Program-made: the position numbers and the translations under genes
Assembly: GCF_002204745.1 (NCBI RefSeq)
Contig: NZ_NIRR01000005.1
Coordinates: forward strand, 62,001-126,000
Source: Hymenobacter amundsenii
GTDB taxonomy: Bacteria > Bacteroidota > Bacteroidia > Cytophagales > Hymenobacteraceae
Direction: 5' to 3'
DNA: 64,000 nucleotides
The notes under the pieces: model-generated
The model's input: only the letters and a program-made list of their open reading frames with translations
What the model was told of the DNA's origin: nothing
Database searches by the model: none
Part shown: one piece after another, positions 8,890-17,658 of the stretch
Numbering within the stretch: position 1 is the first letter of the stretch
Layout of the letters: the number at the start of each line of letters is the position of its first letter

Positions 8890-8897
8890 TACATTTG
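8890..8897 (+). promoter_or_regulatory. -7 box upstream of the GH3 gene
   Basis: TACATTTG is an exact TAnnTTTG match 85 bp before the GH3 start. A TTTTG at 8871-8875 lies closer than the usual -33 spacing, so only the -7 element is claimed. Confidence 0.5.
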
Positions 8898-8982
8898 GAT
8901 ACTATGCCCCGTCGGCTTCGGCCAACCAGGTGTAGTGGGGTTGTTCTCACCACTAATTTCCCACCACGTTCTGCGCTTCTCT

Positions 8983-11259
8983 ATGTTCCTATTTCACTCC
9001 CGGGCCGCAATCCTGGCGGCCGCGCTGTTCTGCGCGTCGTGCCAGACCACTACCTCCACTTCCGAAACTGCCGCCACCGACTCTCCCGCGGCCGTGGAAG
9101 TCAACCGCCAGCAGCAGCTGCTGGCCAACGAGGCCAAGATTGACGCGCTGCTGCAAAAGCTGACGCTGGAGGAGAAAATTGCCATGATTCACGCCAGCTC
9201 CTCCTTCACCTCGGGCGGCGTGCCCCGGCTCAATATTCCGGAGCTGGTAACCTCCGACGGCCCCCACGGCGTGCGCGTGGAGCACGGCCGCGACTGGGAA
9301 GTAGATAAGGATGTGAACGACGCCGGCACTTACCTGCCCACCGGTAACACTCTGGCCGCCACCTGGAACCCCGAGTTAGGCTACGCCTTCGGGGAGGTAC
9401 TGGGCAGTGAGGCTGCGTTCCGGGGCAAGGATGTGATTCTGGGGCCCGGCATCAACATCATCCGCACGCCCCTCAACGGCCGCAACTTCGAGTACCTGAG
9501 CGAGGACCCCTACCTGGTCTCGAAAATGGTGGTTGGCTACATCCGGGGGGTGCAGGACCAGGGCGTTTCGGCCTGCGTGAAGCACTACGCCGCCAACAAT
9601 CAGGAGCTGCACCGCAACGACATCGACGTGGACATGAGCGAGCGGGCCCTGCGCGAAATCTACCTGCCGGGCTTCAAGGCCGCCGTGCAGGAAGGCGGCG
9701 TGTACACGCTGATGGGTTCCTACAATAAGTTCCGGGGCACCTACGCCACCGAGAATGCCTACCTGATGAACGATATTCTGAAGGGCGAATGGGGCTTCAA
9801 GGGACTGGTGATAAGCGACTGGGGCTCGGTGCACGACACCCAGGAAGCCATGCGCAACGGCACCGACCTGGAAATGGGCACCGACCTGACCCTCATGTAC
9901 CAGTCGGTGGACCAGACGGCCAGCGTCCTCACGCCCGCCATGAAGGTCAACCTCTACGACCGGTTCTACTTCGGGACGGCGGGGCTGGAGGCCGTGAAGA
10001 AGGACCCGGCACTGGTGCCCATGCTCGACGACAAAGTGCGCCGGATTCTGCGCGTGATGTACGCCACCAACATGCTGGAGGGTGCCAAGCGCAAGGCCGG
10101 CATTTATAACTCGGCCGAGCACCAGGCCACGGCCCTCAAGGTGGCCGAGGAAGGCATCGTGCTGCTCAAAAACGAAGGTAACCTGCTGCCCCTGAGCAAA
10201 ACCACCAAGACCTTCGCCGTTATCGGGGCCAACGCCACCCGGCCCAACTCCATGGGCGGCGGCAGCTCCCAGGTGAAGGCCAAGTACGAAATTACGCCCC
10301 TCCAGGGCCTGCAAAAGGCCCTCGGCCCCAATGCCCAGATCAACTACGTACCCGGCTACACCATTGCCCGCGGTCAGAAAGCCGACCCGAAGCTGATTGC
10401 CCAGGCCGTAGCCGCCGCCAAGGCCGCCGACGTGACCATCTTCGTGGGCGGCTCGACCCACGGCTACGACTACAAGGTGTGGAGCGACAACGCGTACGAC
10501 GCCGAGGGCTACGACAAGCCCGATATGAAGATGCCATTCGGCCAGGATGAGCTGGTGAATGCCGTGCTGGCCGCCCAGCCTAACACCGTGGTGGTGCTCA
10601 TGGGCGGAGGGGCTATTGATGTATCGGCCTGGGCCGGCAAGGCCCGCGGCATTGTGGAGGCCTGGTATCCGGGCATGGAAGGCGGCAACGCGTTGGCCCA
10701 CGTGCTGTTCGGCGACGTGAACCCCTCGGGCAAGCTGCCCTTCACCTTCCCCGTGAAACTCGAAGACTCGCCCGCCCACAAGCTCGGCGAGTACCCCAGC
10801 ACCCCCGGCAACCCGCTCAAGCAGACCTACAAGGACGATATCTACGTGGGCTACCGCTACTTCGACACCTATAAAGTGGCGCCCCAGTTCGCCTTCGGCC
10901 ACGGCCTGAGCTACACCAGCTTCGAGTACGGCAAAATGGAGGTGAAGCCCGGCTCGCGCAGCGCCACCGTCACGCTGTCGGTGCGCAACACCGGCAAAGT
11001 GGCCGGGGCCGAGGTGGTCCAGCTCTACGTGCACGACGACCAGGCCAGCGTGAAACGGCCCGAAAAGGAGCTTAAAGCCTTCCAGAAGGTGTTTCTGAAG
11101 CCCGGCGAAAGCAAAACCGTCACCCTCACCCTCAGCCCCGACGCCTTCCGCTTCTACAACGAAGCCCAGAAGCAGTGGACCCTGGAGCCCGGCCGCTTTA
11201 CCCTGCTCGCCGGCTCCTCCAGCCGCGACATCCGCCAGCAGGGCACGGTGGAGCTGTAG
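8983..11259 (+). CDS. GH3 beta-glucosidase lipoprotein
   Basis: A 758-residue glycoside hydrolase family 3 enzyme. A signal peptide ending in LFCASC suggests a lipoprotein anchored after Cys. The N-terminal TIM-barrel has TSDGPHGVRVE, KHYAANNQE and the nucleophile Asp near residue 279 in VISDWGSVHD. The alpha/beta sandwich (GIVLLKNEGNLLPL onward) and a C-terminal fibronectin-III-like domain (VVQLYVHDDQASVKRPEKEL) are complete. It probably releases glucose or a similar sugar from beta-glucosides in the periplasm. I start at ATG 8983; a longer frame lacks coding character. A perfect inverted repeat follows the stop by 20 bp. Confidence 0.92.
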   Translation: MFLFHSRAAILAAALFCASCQTTTSTSETAATDSPAAVEVNRQQQLLANEAKIDALLQKLTLEEKIAMIHASSSFTSGGVPRLNIPELVTSDGPHGVRVEHGRDWEVDKDVNDAGTYLPTGNTLAATWNPELGYAFGEVLGSEAAFRGKDVILGPGINIIRTPLNGRNFEYLSEDPYLVSKMVVGYIRGVQDQGVSACVKHYAANNQELHRNDIDVDMSERALREIYLPGFKAAVQEGGVYTLMGSYNKFRGTYATENAYLMNDILKGEWGFKGLVISDWGSVHDTQEAMRNGTDLEMGTDLTLMYQSVDQTASVLTPAMKVNLYDRFYFGTAGLEAVKKDPALVPMLDDKVRRILRVMYATNMLEGAKRKAGIYNSAEHQATALKVAEEGIVLLKNEGNLLPLSKTTKTFAVIGANATRPNSMGGGSSQVKAKYEITPLQGLQKALGPNAQINYVPGYTIARGQKADPKLIAQAVAAAKAADVTIFVGGSTHGYDYKVWSDNAYDAEGYDKPDMKMPFGQDELVNAVLAAQPNTVVVLMGGGAIDVSAWAGKARGIVEAWYPGMEGGNALAHVLFGDVNPSGKLPFTFPVKLEDSPAHKLGEYPSTPGNPLKQTYKDDIYVGYRYFDTYKVAPQFAFGHGLSYTSFEYGKMEVKPGSRSATVTLSVRNTGKVAGAEVVQLYVHDDQASVKRPEKELKAFQKVFLKPGESKTVTLTLSPDAFRFYNEAQKQWTLEPGRFTLLAGSSSRDIRQQGTVEL

Positions 11260-11279
11260 CGGTTTGGGGCTGAGTTGAG

Positions 11280-11367
11280 ATACTGTCATCCTGAGCGGAG
11301 CGAAGGACCTTGTACCACCCACCGTGCTGTGGTACAAGGTCCTTCGCTCCGCTCAGGATGACAGTAT
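11280..11367. repeat. Family B inverted repeat, copy 1 (perfect 39-bp arms)
   Basis: Arms at 11280-11318 and 11329-11367 are perfectly complementary over 39 bp (ATACTGTCATCCTGAGCGGA...) with a 10-bp loop. It follows the GH3 stop and could terminate transcription or protect the 3' end. Its last three bases are also the first three of a -7 box for tatD. Related copies: 30638-30749 and 60600-60691. Confidence 0.9.
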
Positions 11368-11372
11368 CTTTG
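11365..11372 (+). promoter_or_regulatory. -7 box for tatD at the tip of a repeat
   Basis: TATCTTTG matches TAnnTTTG exactly, 39 bp before the TatD ATG. Its first three bases belong to the family B palindrome. Confidence 0.55.
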
Positions 11373-11410
11373 TGGCCTATCCCTACACCCCAGTTCCCCA
11401 GTCTTCCAAC

Positions 11411-12187
11411 ATGACCTTTTCCGATTCCCACGCCCACGTGTACTCGCCCCATTTCCAGCCCGATCAGGACGAGATGCTGCTCCGGGCCTATGAAAACGGC
11501 ATCGAAACGATCTTCATGCCCAACATCGACCACGAAAGCATTGAGGCCATGCTGGACGTGGAAGCGCGCTACCCCACGCAGTGCTACGCCATGATGGGCC
11601 TGCACCCCTGCCACGTCACGCGCAACCTGGAGCGGGAGCTTTACGAGGTGGAGGAGTGGCTGGGCCGCCGGCCGTTCGCGGCGGTGGGGGAGTGCGGCAT
11701 TGATCTGTACTGGGATAAAACCCTGCTCGCCGAGCAGCAGGAGGCCCTGCGGGTGCAGGTGGCCCTCGCCAAAAAGCATGACCTACCCCTGGTGCTGCAC
11801 ACCCGCGAAGCCTTCCGCGAAACCGCCGACATCATTGCCCAGGCCCAGGACGGCAGCCTGCGGGGGGTATTTCACTGCTTCTCGGGCACCCCGGCCGAAG
11901 CCGAGGAGGTGGTCCGGTTGGGCTTCCGGCTAGGCATCGGGGGCGTGGCCACGTTCAAGAACGGCGGCCTCGATAAGGTGCTGCCCGGCCTTGGTCTGGA
12001 GCACCTGCTGCTGGAAACCGACTGCCCTTACCTGGCCCCCATACCCCACCGCGGCAAGCGCAACGAGCCCGCCTACGTGCCCCTGGTGGCCCACCGGGTA
12101 GCCGAGCTGCTGGGGTGCCCAGTGGAAGAAGTAGCCGCCGCCACGACCCGCAACACGCTGGCACTGTTTGGGGAGGTGGGGAAGTAG
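11411..12187 (+). CDS. TatD-family metal-dependent hydrolase
   Basis: A 258-residue amidohydrolase-fold nuclease-like protein. Metal ligands are visible in order: SHAHV (His-x-His), VGECGIDLYW (Glu), LHTREAF (His), FHCFSG (His) and ETDCPYLAP (Asp). TatD proteins act as 3'-5' exonucleases or D-aminoacyl-tRNA/DNA quality-control hydrolases in the cytoplasm. The ATG at 11411 puts the HxH motif at the very N-terminus as usual in the family; the longer frame reads through the family B repeat and is rejected. A family A repeat separates it from the asparaginase gene. Confidence 0.9.
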   Translation: MTFSDSHAHVYSPHFQPDQDEMLLRAYENGIETIFMPNIDHESIEAMLDVEARYPTQCYAMMGLHPCHVTRNLERELYEVEEWLGRRPFAAVGECGIDLYWDKTLLAEQQEALRVQVALAKKHDLPLVLHTREAFRETADIIAQAQDGSLRGVFHCFSGTPAEAEEVVRLGFRLGIGGVATFKNGGLDKVLPGLGLEHLLLETDCPYLAPIPHRGKRNEPAYVPLVAHRVAELLGCPVEEVAAATTRNTLALFGEVGK

Positions 12188-12201
12188 GGGAGAAGAGAAC
12201 T

Positions 12202-12308
12202 GTCATGCTGAGCGCAGTCGAAGCATCTCTACCGCTTCGTTGCAATCGACAGGGTTGCCATTGCGGTAGAGATGCTTCGACTGCGGCTGCGCCTTCGCTC
12301 AGCATGAC
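12202..12308. repeat. Family A inverted repeat, copy 1
   Basis: Arms GTCATGCTGAGCGCAGTCGA...CATCTCTACCGC and GCGGTAGAGATG...CGCTCAGCATGAC pair with one side bulge around TGCGGCTGCGCCTTCG. It lies between tatD and the asparaginase gene and begins 15 bp after the tatD stop. Related copies: 18658-18802 and 36633-36784. Confidence 0.88.
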
Positions 12309-12362
12309 GGGCTTTTTGCCCTCATCACTGCCATCACCGCCTCACCACCAAAAACCAACGAC

Positions 12363-12370
12363 TACCTTAG
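12363..12370 (+). promoter_or_regulatory. Possible -7 box for the asparaginase gene
   Basis: TACCTTAG, 28 bp before the GTG start, departs from TAnnTTTG at two positions. Similar TACCTTG-type boxes precede other genes in the window (54613, 57320, 60560). Confidence 0.3.
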
Positions 12371-12397
12371 CGGCTCCACCCGAACCCGTTCCTACCC

Positions 12398-13450
12398 GTG
12401 CCCGTAACGCTGTCCTCCGCCCCCGAAACCTCCATTCTCGTTATTTACACCGGCGGCACGGCCGGTATGGCCTACAACAAGCGGGGCGAGCTGGTGCCGA
12501 TGAAGTTCGACCAGATCCGGCGCAAGATGCCGGAGCTGCGCCAACTCAACATGCAGGTGGACGTGACCAACCTGGGCGAGCCCATCGATTCGAGCAACGT
12601 GACCACCGCCGACTGGCTGCGCATGGCCGCCCTCATTGCCGAAAACTACGACCGCTACGACGGCTTCGTGGTGCTCCACGGCACCGATACCATGGCTTAC
12701 TCGGCGGCGGCACTGAGCTTTCTGCTCGAAAACCTGGGCAAAACGGTGGTCTTTACCGGGGCCCAGGTACCCGTGGGCCGTATCCGCACCGATGCCCGCC
12801 GCAACCTGGTTACGGCCCTCGAAATGGCCGCCGCCCGCCACCCGATGGCCAAAACCGTGCGCGTGCCCGAGGTGTGCCTGTTCTTCAACGACCTGCTCAT
12901 CCGGGGCAACCGGGCCAAAAAGGTGGAAAGCCAGCAGTACGACGCCTTCCGCAGCGAAAACTACCCGCCCCTGGCCCGGGCCGGTATCGAACTGGCCTTC
13001 AACGACGAGCAGATTCGGCTGCTACCCGCCGGCCCTTTGCGGGTGCACGAGCGGCTGGAGGAGCGGGTAACCATCTTGCGCCTGTTCCCGGGCCTGACCG
13101 AACGCATGGTGCGCGCCCAGCTGGAGGTGGCTGACTTGCGCGGCTGCGTGCTCGAAACCTACGGCTCGGGCAACGCGCCCACCGCGCCCTGGTTCCTGGG
13201 GTGCCTGCGCGAGGCTACCAACCGGGGTGTGCTGCTGCTCAACGTGAGCCAGTGCGAGGAGGGCCGGGTGTTGCAGGGCCGCTACGAAACCAGCGCCTAC
13301 CTCTCCGATATCGGGATTGTGGGCGGCGACGATATTACGGTGGAAGCGGCCATCACCAAGCTCATGTTCGTGCTCGGCCTCAGCGATAACCCCGCCCAGG
13401 CCCGCCGCCTGCTGGCCCAAGACTTGCGCGGCGAAATCACGCCAATCTGA
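12398..13450 (+). CDS. ansA: Type I L-asparaginase
   Basis: A 350-residue asparaginase. The first catalytic Thr lies in IYTGGTAGM (about residues 17-25) and the second Thr-Asp pair in LHGTDTMAYSA (about 91-101); VFTGAQVP and GNAPTAP are further active-site pieces. There is no signal peptide, so it is the cytoplasmic type I enzyme that hydrolyses asparagine to aspartate and ammonia. The start is GTG at 12398, placed so that the core strand ILVIYTGG begins near residue 13. It precedes a tRNA gene and follows a family A repeat. Confidence 0.9.
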   Translation: MPVTLSSAPETSILVIYTGGTAGMAYNKRGELVPMKFDQIRRKMPELRQLNMQVDVTNLGEPIDSSNVTTADWLRMAALIAENYDRYDGFVVLHGTDTMAYSAAALSFLLENLGKTVVFTGAQVPVGRIRTDARRNLVTALEMAAARHPMAKTVRVPEVCLFFNDLLIRGNRAKKVESQQYDAFRSENYPPLARAGIELAFNDEQIRLLPAGPLRVHERLEERVTILRLFPGLTERMVRAQLEVADLRGCVLETYGSGNAPTAPWFLGCLREATNRGVLLLNVSQCEEGRVLQGRYETSAYLSDIGIVGGDDITVEAAITKLMFVLGLSDNPAQARRLLAQDLRGEITPI

Positions 13451-13531
13451 GGTTTAGGGCTGCCGGAGCTTGCGTATCCCAAAAATCGGGTGTTATTTTG
13501 CGCCACCTAACCGCATCCTGGATGCGCACCC

Positions 13532-13618
13532 AGAGGGGTGTCCGAGTGGTTGAAGGAGCACGCCTGGAAAGTGTGTATGGGTGCAAGCTCATCGTGGGTT
13601 CGAATCCCATCCCCTCTA
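13532..13618 (+). tRNA. tRNA-Ser (anticodon GGA)
   Basis: The sequence folds as a class II tRNA. Acceptor AGAGGGG pairs with CCCCTCT; D arm TCC...GGA; anticodon stem CACGC/GTGTG with loop CTGGAAA giving anticodon GGA; a long variable arm (TGGGT/GCTCA); T arm GTGGG-TTCGAAT-CCCAT. The long variable arm and GGA anticodon give serine (UCC/UCU codons). CCA is not encoded. A hairpin terminator starts 3 bp downstream. Confidence 0.95.
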
Positions 13619-13620
13619 CG

Positions 13621-13656
13621 TAAAGCCCCGTTTGCTACCAGCAAGCGGGGCTTTTG
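13621..13656 (+). terminator. Terminator after tRNA-Ser
   Basis: AAAGCCCCGTTTGCT and AGCAAGCGGGGCTTTT form a strong stem with a 3-nt loop and T-rich 3' side, directly after the tRNA. It may also serve the histidine kinase gene arriving on the other strand. Confidence 0.8.
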
Positions 13657-13696
13657 CTTTTACCGGCGTGTTTGCCGGGCCGGCTAACCTGGCCCG

Positions 13697-15907
13697 TCAG
13701 GCCGCAATGGTGGCCCGGACCGATGGCCCTGGGGCAGCTCCAACAGCCAGCGAGAGGGGCAGGCCTATAATGAACTCGGTGTACTCGCCTTCCTGGCTTT
13801 CCACCCTGAAGGTGCCGCGGTGGCCCTTGGTCACGATATCGTAGCTCAGGGAGAGGCCTAGGCCGGTGCCTTCGCCGGTGGGTTTGGTGGTGAAGAAGGG
13901 CTCGAACACGCGGCTGCGCACGGCCGGGCTCATGCCGGTGCCATTGTCGCGGACGCATATGCCTACCTCCGTGGCGGTCTGCTGGGTGCCCAGGCTTACT
14001 TCGGGCTGGAAAGCGGGGCCCTGCTGCTGCTGCTTTTCGTGCAGGGCATAGAACATATTGGTAAACAGGTTGAGCAGTACCCGGCACAGGTCCTGGGGTA
14101 CCACCCGCAACTGCGGCAGGTGAGGGGACAGGTGCAGGGTAAAGTGGGCGCTGAACCCCGGGTGTGCGGCCAGCCAGTGCTGGTAGGCGCGGTGCAGGCA
14201 GTCGTCGGCCAGGGCGTTGAGGTCGGTTTCCTGGGGCTGGCCGCTGCTGGCGCGGGAGTGCTCCAGCATGCTTTTCACGATGCGGGCGGCGCGGTGCCCG
14301 TGCTGGTTGATGCAGGCCTGGTCTTCGCGCAACTCCGTCAGCAGCTCCGTGCTCAGGGCCCGGCCGGCCGCCGAGAGGTGCTCCTTATTCAGTTCCTCGG
14401 TAAGCTCGTCAATCAGCTCCAGGCTGACATCGGAAAAGTTGTTGATAAAGTTGAGCGGGTTCTGCATTTCGTGGGCCACGCCAGCCGTCAGCTCGCCCAA
14501 CGAGGCCAGCTTCTCGTGCTGCACCAGCTGGGCCTGGGCGGCCTGCAACTCGTTTAGGGTTTGGTCGAGGTGGTCGCGCTGGGCGGCAATCTGCTGGTTT
14601 TTTTCCTTCAGGCGGCGGTTGCTGGCCTGCTTAAGATACACGTTGCGCAGCAGCAAACCGGCCAGCAGCAGCACGCCGCCCAGGCCCGCGAGCAGGGCAT
14701 AGAATTGCTGGCGCTGGCGGCCCGCCTTCTGGGTCTGGAGCTGGCGGGTTTTGGTGAGCAGGGCAATCTGACTGCGCTTCTTGTCCAGCTCGTAGCTGTA
14801 GCGCAAAGCGCCGGTGCGGCGCTGGGTGTCCTCCCCCGAAAGTGTTTCGTCGTAGGCCATCTGCAACGTCCGAAAACGGTAGGCCGGCCCAAAATCGGTT
14901 TGGTCGGCGTAGGTTTCGGCCAGCAGGCGGGCCGCGCCGCGCACAATGCTTTTACGTCCGCTCTGCTGGCCCAGTTCCAGCGCCGCGTTGGCTAGTACCA
15001 GCGCGCTGTCGGGCTGGCGGCCCAGCTGGTAGGCGCGGGCCAGCGCCAGCGCCACCGCCGACCGGTTGAAGGCATCGTCGCTGAGGCGCACCAGTTGGCG
15101 GGCCCGTTTGCCGTGGGCCAGGGCCGCTACCGGGTCGCCCAGCTGGCTGTACACGTCCGACAGGCTGACTTCGAAGCCTGCCTCGCCCTGCTGGTCGCCC
15201 TGCTGTCGGCTCAGGCGCAGGGCCTGCTGGTAGCAGCGCCGGGCCCGGGGCCAGTCCTCCAACATCTGGTACGTATCGCCGAGTGTGCTCAGCGACGACA
15301 TTACCAGTTGATGGTCTGCGAGTTGCCGGCCATTTCGGAGCGTGGCTTGGAGCACCGGCAGGGCTTCGGCATAGTTACCGGTCTGGTAATAGGCCGTGCC
15401 CATCACGAACCTGAGCCGGGACTGGGTTTTCAGATCCTGGGCGCGCTCGGCCTTGGGCAAGCCCCGCAGCGCGGCCGCCAGGGCTTCCACGGGGTTGTCC
15501 TGCACCATGCCCAGAGTCCCGAGCTCCAGCCAGGCGCGGCCTTCGCCCTGGCTGTTGTGGCGGTGGGCGTAGAGGCGGCGGGCCTGCTGGGCATAGCGGT
15601 AGGCCCGGGCCGGCTGGTCTTGGCGGCGATACAGGTTGCCGAGCGCCAGCAGCGCCTCGCCCTGGCCCACCGAATCGGTTAGGGCGCGGGCCAGTTGCAG
15701 GGCCTGGAGGCTCAGCTGGGTAGCCTGAACGGCATCAGTATTCTTAAGCAGGTGAGCCAGGGCCTGGAGCCGCCGTACCCGCACGGTATCGGGCCGGCGT
15801 TTGGTGCGCAGCAACTGTCGCAAGCTATCATCGGGGGTCGGAAGGGCAACTGCGGGTGGTTCCATCACCAGCAAGCTCAGAAACAGCACAACCAGGGAGC
15901 GTTTCAT
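13697..15907 (-). CDS. TPR-repeat sensor histidine kinase
   Basis: A 736-residue protein starting MKRSLVVLFLSLL with a signal sequence. A long array of tetratricopeptide repeats fills about residues 40-370 (for example QGEALLALGNLYRRQDQPARAYRYAQ). A transmembrane helix (FYALLAGLGGVLLLAGLLL) follows, then a coiled coil and a histidine kinase core: H box GVAHEMQNPLNFINNF, N box, and G boxes DNGTGMSP and GEGTGLGLSLSYDI. It senses a periplasmic or protein signal through the TPRs and autophosphorylates. No cognate regulator is adjacent. The frame extends upstream of the ATG at 15907, but the extension lacks coding character. Confidence 0.88.
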   Translation of the reverse strand: MKRSLVVLFLSLLVMEPPAVALPTPDDSLRQLLRTKRRPDTVRVRRLQALAHLLKNTDAVQATQLSLQALQLARALTDSVGQGEALLALGNLYRRQDQPARAYRYAQQARRLYAHRHNSQGEGRAWLELGTLGMVQDNPVEALAAALRGLPKAERAQDLKTQSRLRFVMGTAYYQTGNYAEALPVLQATLRNGRQLADHQLVMSSLSTLGDTYQMLEDWPRARRCYQQALRLSRQQGDQQGEAGFEVSLSDVYSQLGDPVAALAHGKRARQLVRLSDDAFNRSAVALALARAYQLGRQPDSALVLANAALELGQQSGRKSIVRGAARLLAETYADQTDFGPAYRFRTLQMAYDETLSGEDTQRRTGALRYSYELDKKRSQIALLTKTRQLQTQKAGRQRQQFYALLAGLGGVLLLAGLLLRNVYLKQASNRRLKEKNQQIAAQRDHLDQTLNELQAAQAQLVQHEKLASLGELTAGVAHEMQNPLNFINNFSDVSLELIDELTEELNKEHLSAAGRALSTELLTELREDQACINQHGHRAARIVKSMLEHSRASSGQPQETDLNALADDCLHRAYQHWLAAHPGFSAHFTLHLSPHLPQLRVVPQDLCRVLLNLFTNMFYALHEKQQQQGPAFQPEVSLGTQQTATEVGICVRDNGTGMSPAVRSRVFEPFFTTKPTGEGTGLGLSLSYDIVTKGHRGTFRVESQEGEYTEFIIGLPLSLAVGAAPGPSVRATIAA

Positions 15908-16013
15908 AGGTGTGTAGGTAAGGCAGAAGAACAGAACGGGGCAACGACGCTGATTGGCACGCATACTACCGGCAAAAAAGGCGGCCGCACTGTGGCGGGC
16001 CGCTCGGGTGGAG

Positions 16014-16484
16014 TTACCAGTTGGGGTTATGGATGAACCCCAACTCCGCTTCTGGGGCGGTGGCCTTAAGGCGCTGGGGCAACCGGGCACTACCTAAAAA
16101 CAGATACGCTACACCGCCTGGTTGCTGAGGCACTGAACGTACCTCGATAGGCGTGTAAGGAATGACGAGTTTCGCCCCCAAACTGTGCGCTTTCGTCAGG
16201 ACATCTTTTACCAGTTGGGAGGTCCGTAGCTCCAGGAAAAAAGCGGGTTTGGCTGTTTGATCAAGCAATGCCTTCTCTTCGTCGGTTTGGATGACGCAGA
16301 GCTTATTGCCCCCACCCAGATCGAATACCGCCTTGGGTGGTTTGTCCGGACTAGGTGATTTCCCTAGTGCTAGCTCATACAAGTCAACGGTTTCCTGCCA
16401 GTTATCCGACGAAACGAGCACCTGCTGAGTGCAGTCGTCGGTGGCTTCCTGAGCAGGGTCGGGGAAATTGTTGGGCTCACTCAT
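16014..16484 (-). CDS. VOC (glyoxalase-fold) family protein
   Basis: A 156-residue soluble protein. It shows the paired beta-alpha-beta pattern of the vicinal oxygen chelate fold: SDNWQETVDLYELALG, AVFDLGGGNKLCVIQTDE, then FFLELRTSQLVKDVLTKAHSLGAKLVIP and GGVAYLFLG. Specific metal ligands are not obvious, so a catalytic glyoxalase is not claimed. It sits upstream of the TPR kinase on the same strand, with about 100 bp between. The region upstream is AT-rich and shared with the divergent pao operon. Confidence 0.65.
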   Translation of the reverse strand: MSEPNNFPDPAQEATDDCTQQVLVSSDNWQETVDLYELALGKSPSPDKPPKAVFDLGGGNKLCVIQTDEEKALLDQTAKPAFFLELRTSQLVKDVLTKAHSLGAKLVIPYTPIEVRSVPQQPGGVAYLFLGSARLPQRLKATAPEAELGFIHNPNW

Positions 16485-16946
16485 AGCTAGGGGTGATGAG
16501 GGTGAAGGATAACAGCATGATGGTAAGGAATATAGGGATTTTTATCTAATAATTAAATATTTTATATGTATAATTATAACGAATAGAAATGATCATGCCT
16601 GCTTTTTGGCCGCGACTACTTTGGACTGGGCAAGCCGGGAAACTGACTTTCTCAGGTGAGCAGCTACAATCACTGGAGGCTTGTTATGGCAGCAAGGAGC
16701 TGATAGTCAGAGAGGATGTCCATTCGGGTGATGCGTAGAACAAGCAGTAGAGTAAAGGCGCAGTAGAACGTACAGTGGAGTTTTCGCGTAAGAAAATAGC
16801 GCCTCCTGCTGCCGTTGCCTTCGGCCCCGCTTCCAATTATGTGTCGGCCACGCCGAACCCGGCGGGCAAATGCGTGTTTACCCATCAGCCACATTTCGGT
16901 TTGCTGCCTTCCAGCGGCGGTTCCTTTCACCCCTACGATTTCGTTT
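16485..16946. other. AT-rich divergent intergenic region upstream of pao
   Basis: About 460 bp without a gene I can support. The first 130 bp are strongly AT-rich (TAATAATTAAATATTTTATA near 16546), unlike the surrounding GC-rich DNA. Small frames here (16670-16930 minus; 16775-17005 plus) have no recognisable product. It should hold the promoters of the VOC gene and of paoA, but I see no clear TAnnTTTG box. Confidence 0.5.
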
Positions 16947-17585
16947 ATGTCCGATCAATCTACCCCCGCTGGCCCGGCCGGTGGCCAGGGCCAACCCGCC
17001 AGTGAAGGGTCGCGCCGTACGTTTATGAAGCAGGCCGGCGGCATCCTGGGCCTGGCTCTGGCTCCCCCCTTTATCAGCCAGGCCGAGCGCCTGACGGCCC
17101 TCTCGAAGAAGGTGGAGGGCGTTTCTTCCATCAGCCTAAGGGTAAATGGCACCGCTCGCACCATTCAGGCCGAGCCCCGTGTAACGCTGCTCGACGCCCT
17201 GCGCGAGTACCTCGACCTGACGGGCTCGAAAAAGGGCTGCGACCATGGCCAGTGCGGCGCTTGCACCGTGCTCGTGGATGGCCGCCGCGTGAACAGCTGC
17301 CTGACCCTGGCCGTGATGACCCAGGGCAAGGAAATTACCACGATTGAGGGCTTGGCTAAAGGCGAGGAGCTGCACCCGATGCAGGCGGCTTTCCTGAAGC
17401 ACGACGGCTTCCAGTGCGGCTATTGCACCCCCGGCCAGATTATGTCGGGGGTGGCCTGCGTGAAAGAGGGGCACGCCGGTTCGGCCGACGAAGTGCGCGA
17501 ATGGATGAGCGGCAACATCTGCCGGTGCAGCGCCTACCCTAACATCACGGCCGCCATTTTGGAAGCGAAAGGGAAAATGGGGTAG
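16947..17585 (+). CDS. paoA: Aldehyde oxidoreductase, 2Fe-2S subunit (PaoA/YagT-like)
   Basis: A 212-residue small subunit of a xanthine-oxidase-family enzyme. A twin-arginine signal is visible (SRRTFMKQAGGILGLALAPP, residues about 22-41), so the holoenzyme should be exported folded. The N-terminal plant-ferredoxin cluster ligands are in KGCDHGQCGACTVLVDG and NSC (residues about 97-119). The second cluster uses QCGYC (about 157-161) and CRC (about 192-194). It passes electrons from the molybdenum centre to FAD. It heads an operon with the FAD and molybdopterin subunits. The ATG at 16947 gives a properly sized Tat leader; the longer frame is rejected. Confidence 0.93.
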   Translation: MSDQSTPAGPAGGQGQPASEGSRRTFMKQAGGILGLALAPPFISQAERLTALSKKVEGVSSISLRVNGTARTIQAEPRVTLLDALREYLDLTGSKKGCDHGQCGACTVLVDGRRVNSCLTLAVMTQGKEITTIEGLAKGEELHPMQAAFLKHDGFQCGYCTPGQIMSGVACVKEGHAGSADEVREWMSGNICRCSAYPNITAAILEAKGKMG

Positions 17586-17658
17586 TGCCCCCAGCAGTAA
17601 CTGGTTGTGCTGCGCACGGCCGGCATCCAAGTTCCCAAGCTTAAGACTATCAGACCCC

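Noticed and set aside
9376..11337. 653-residue minus-strand open frame
   Set aside because: It is antisense to the GH3 gene, rich in His/Gly/Val from codon shadowing, and has no domain signature. High GC makes long antisense frames common here.
16670..16930. 86-residue minus-strand open frame in the pao upstream region
   Set aside because: No recognisable product, no promoter box and no conserved motif; kept only as part of the intergenic description.
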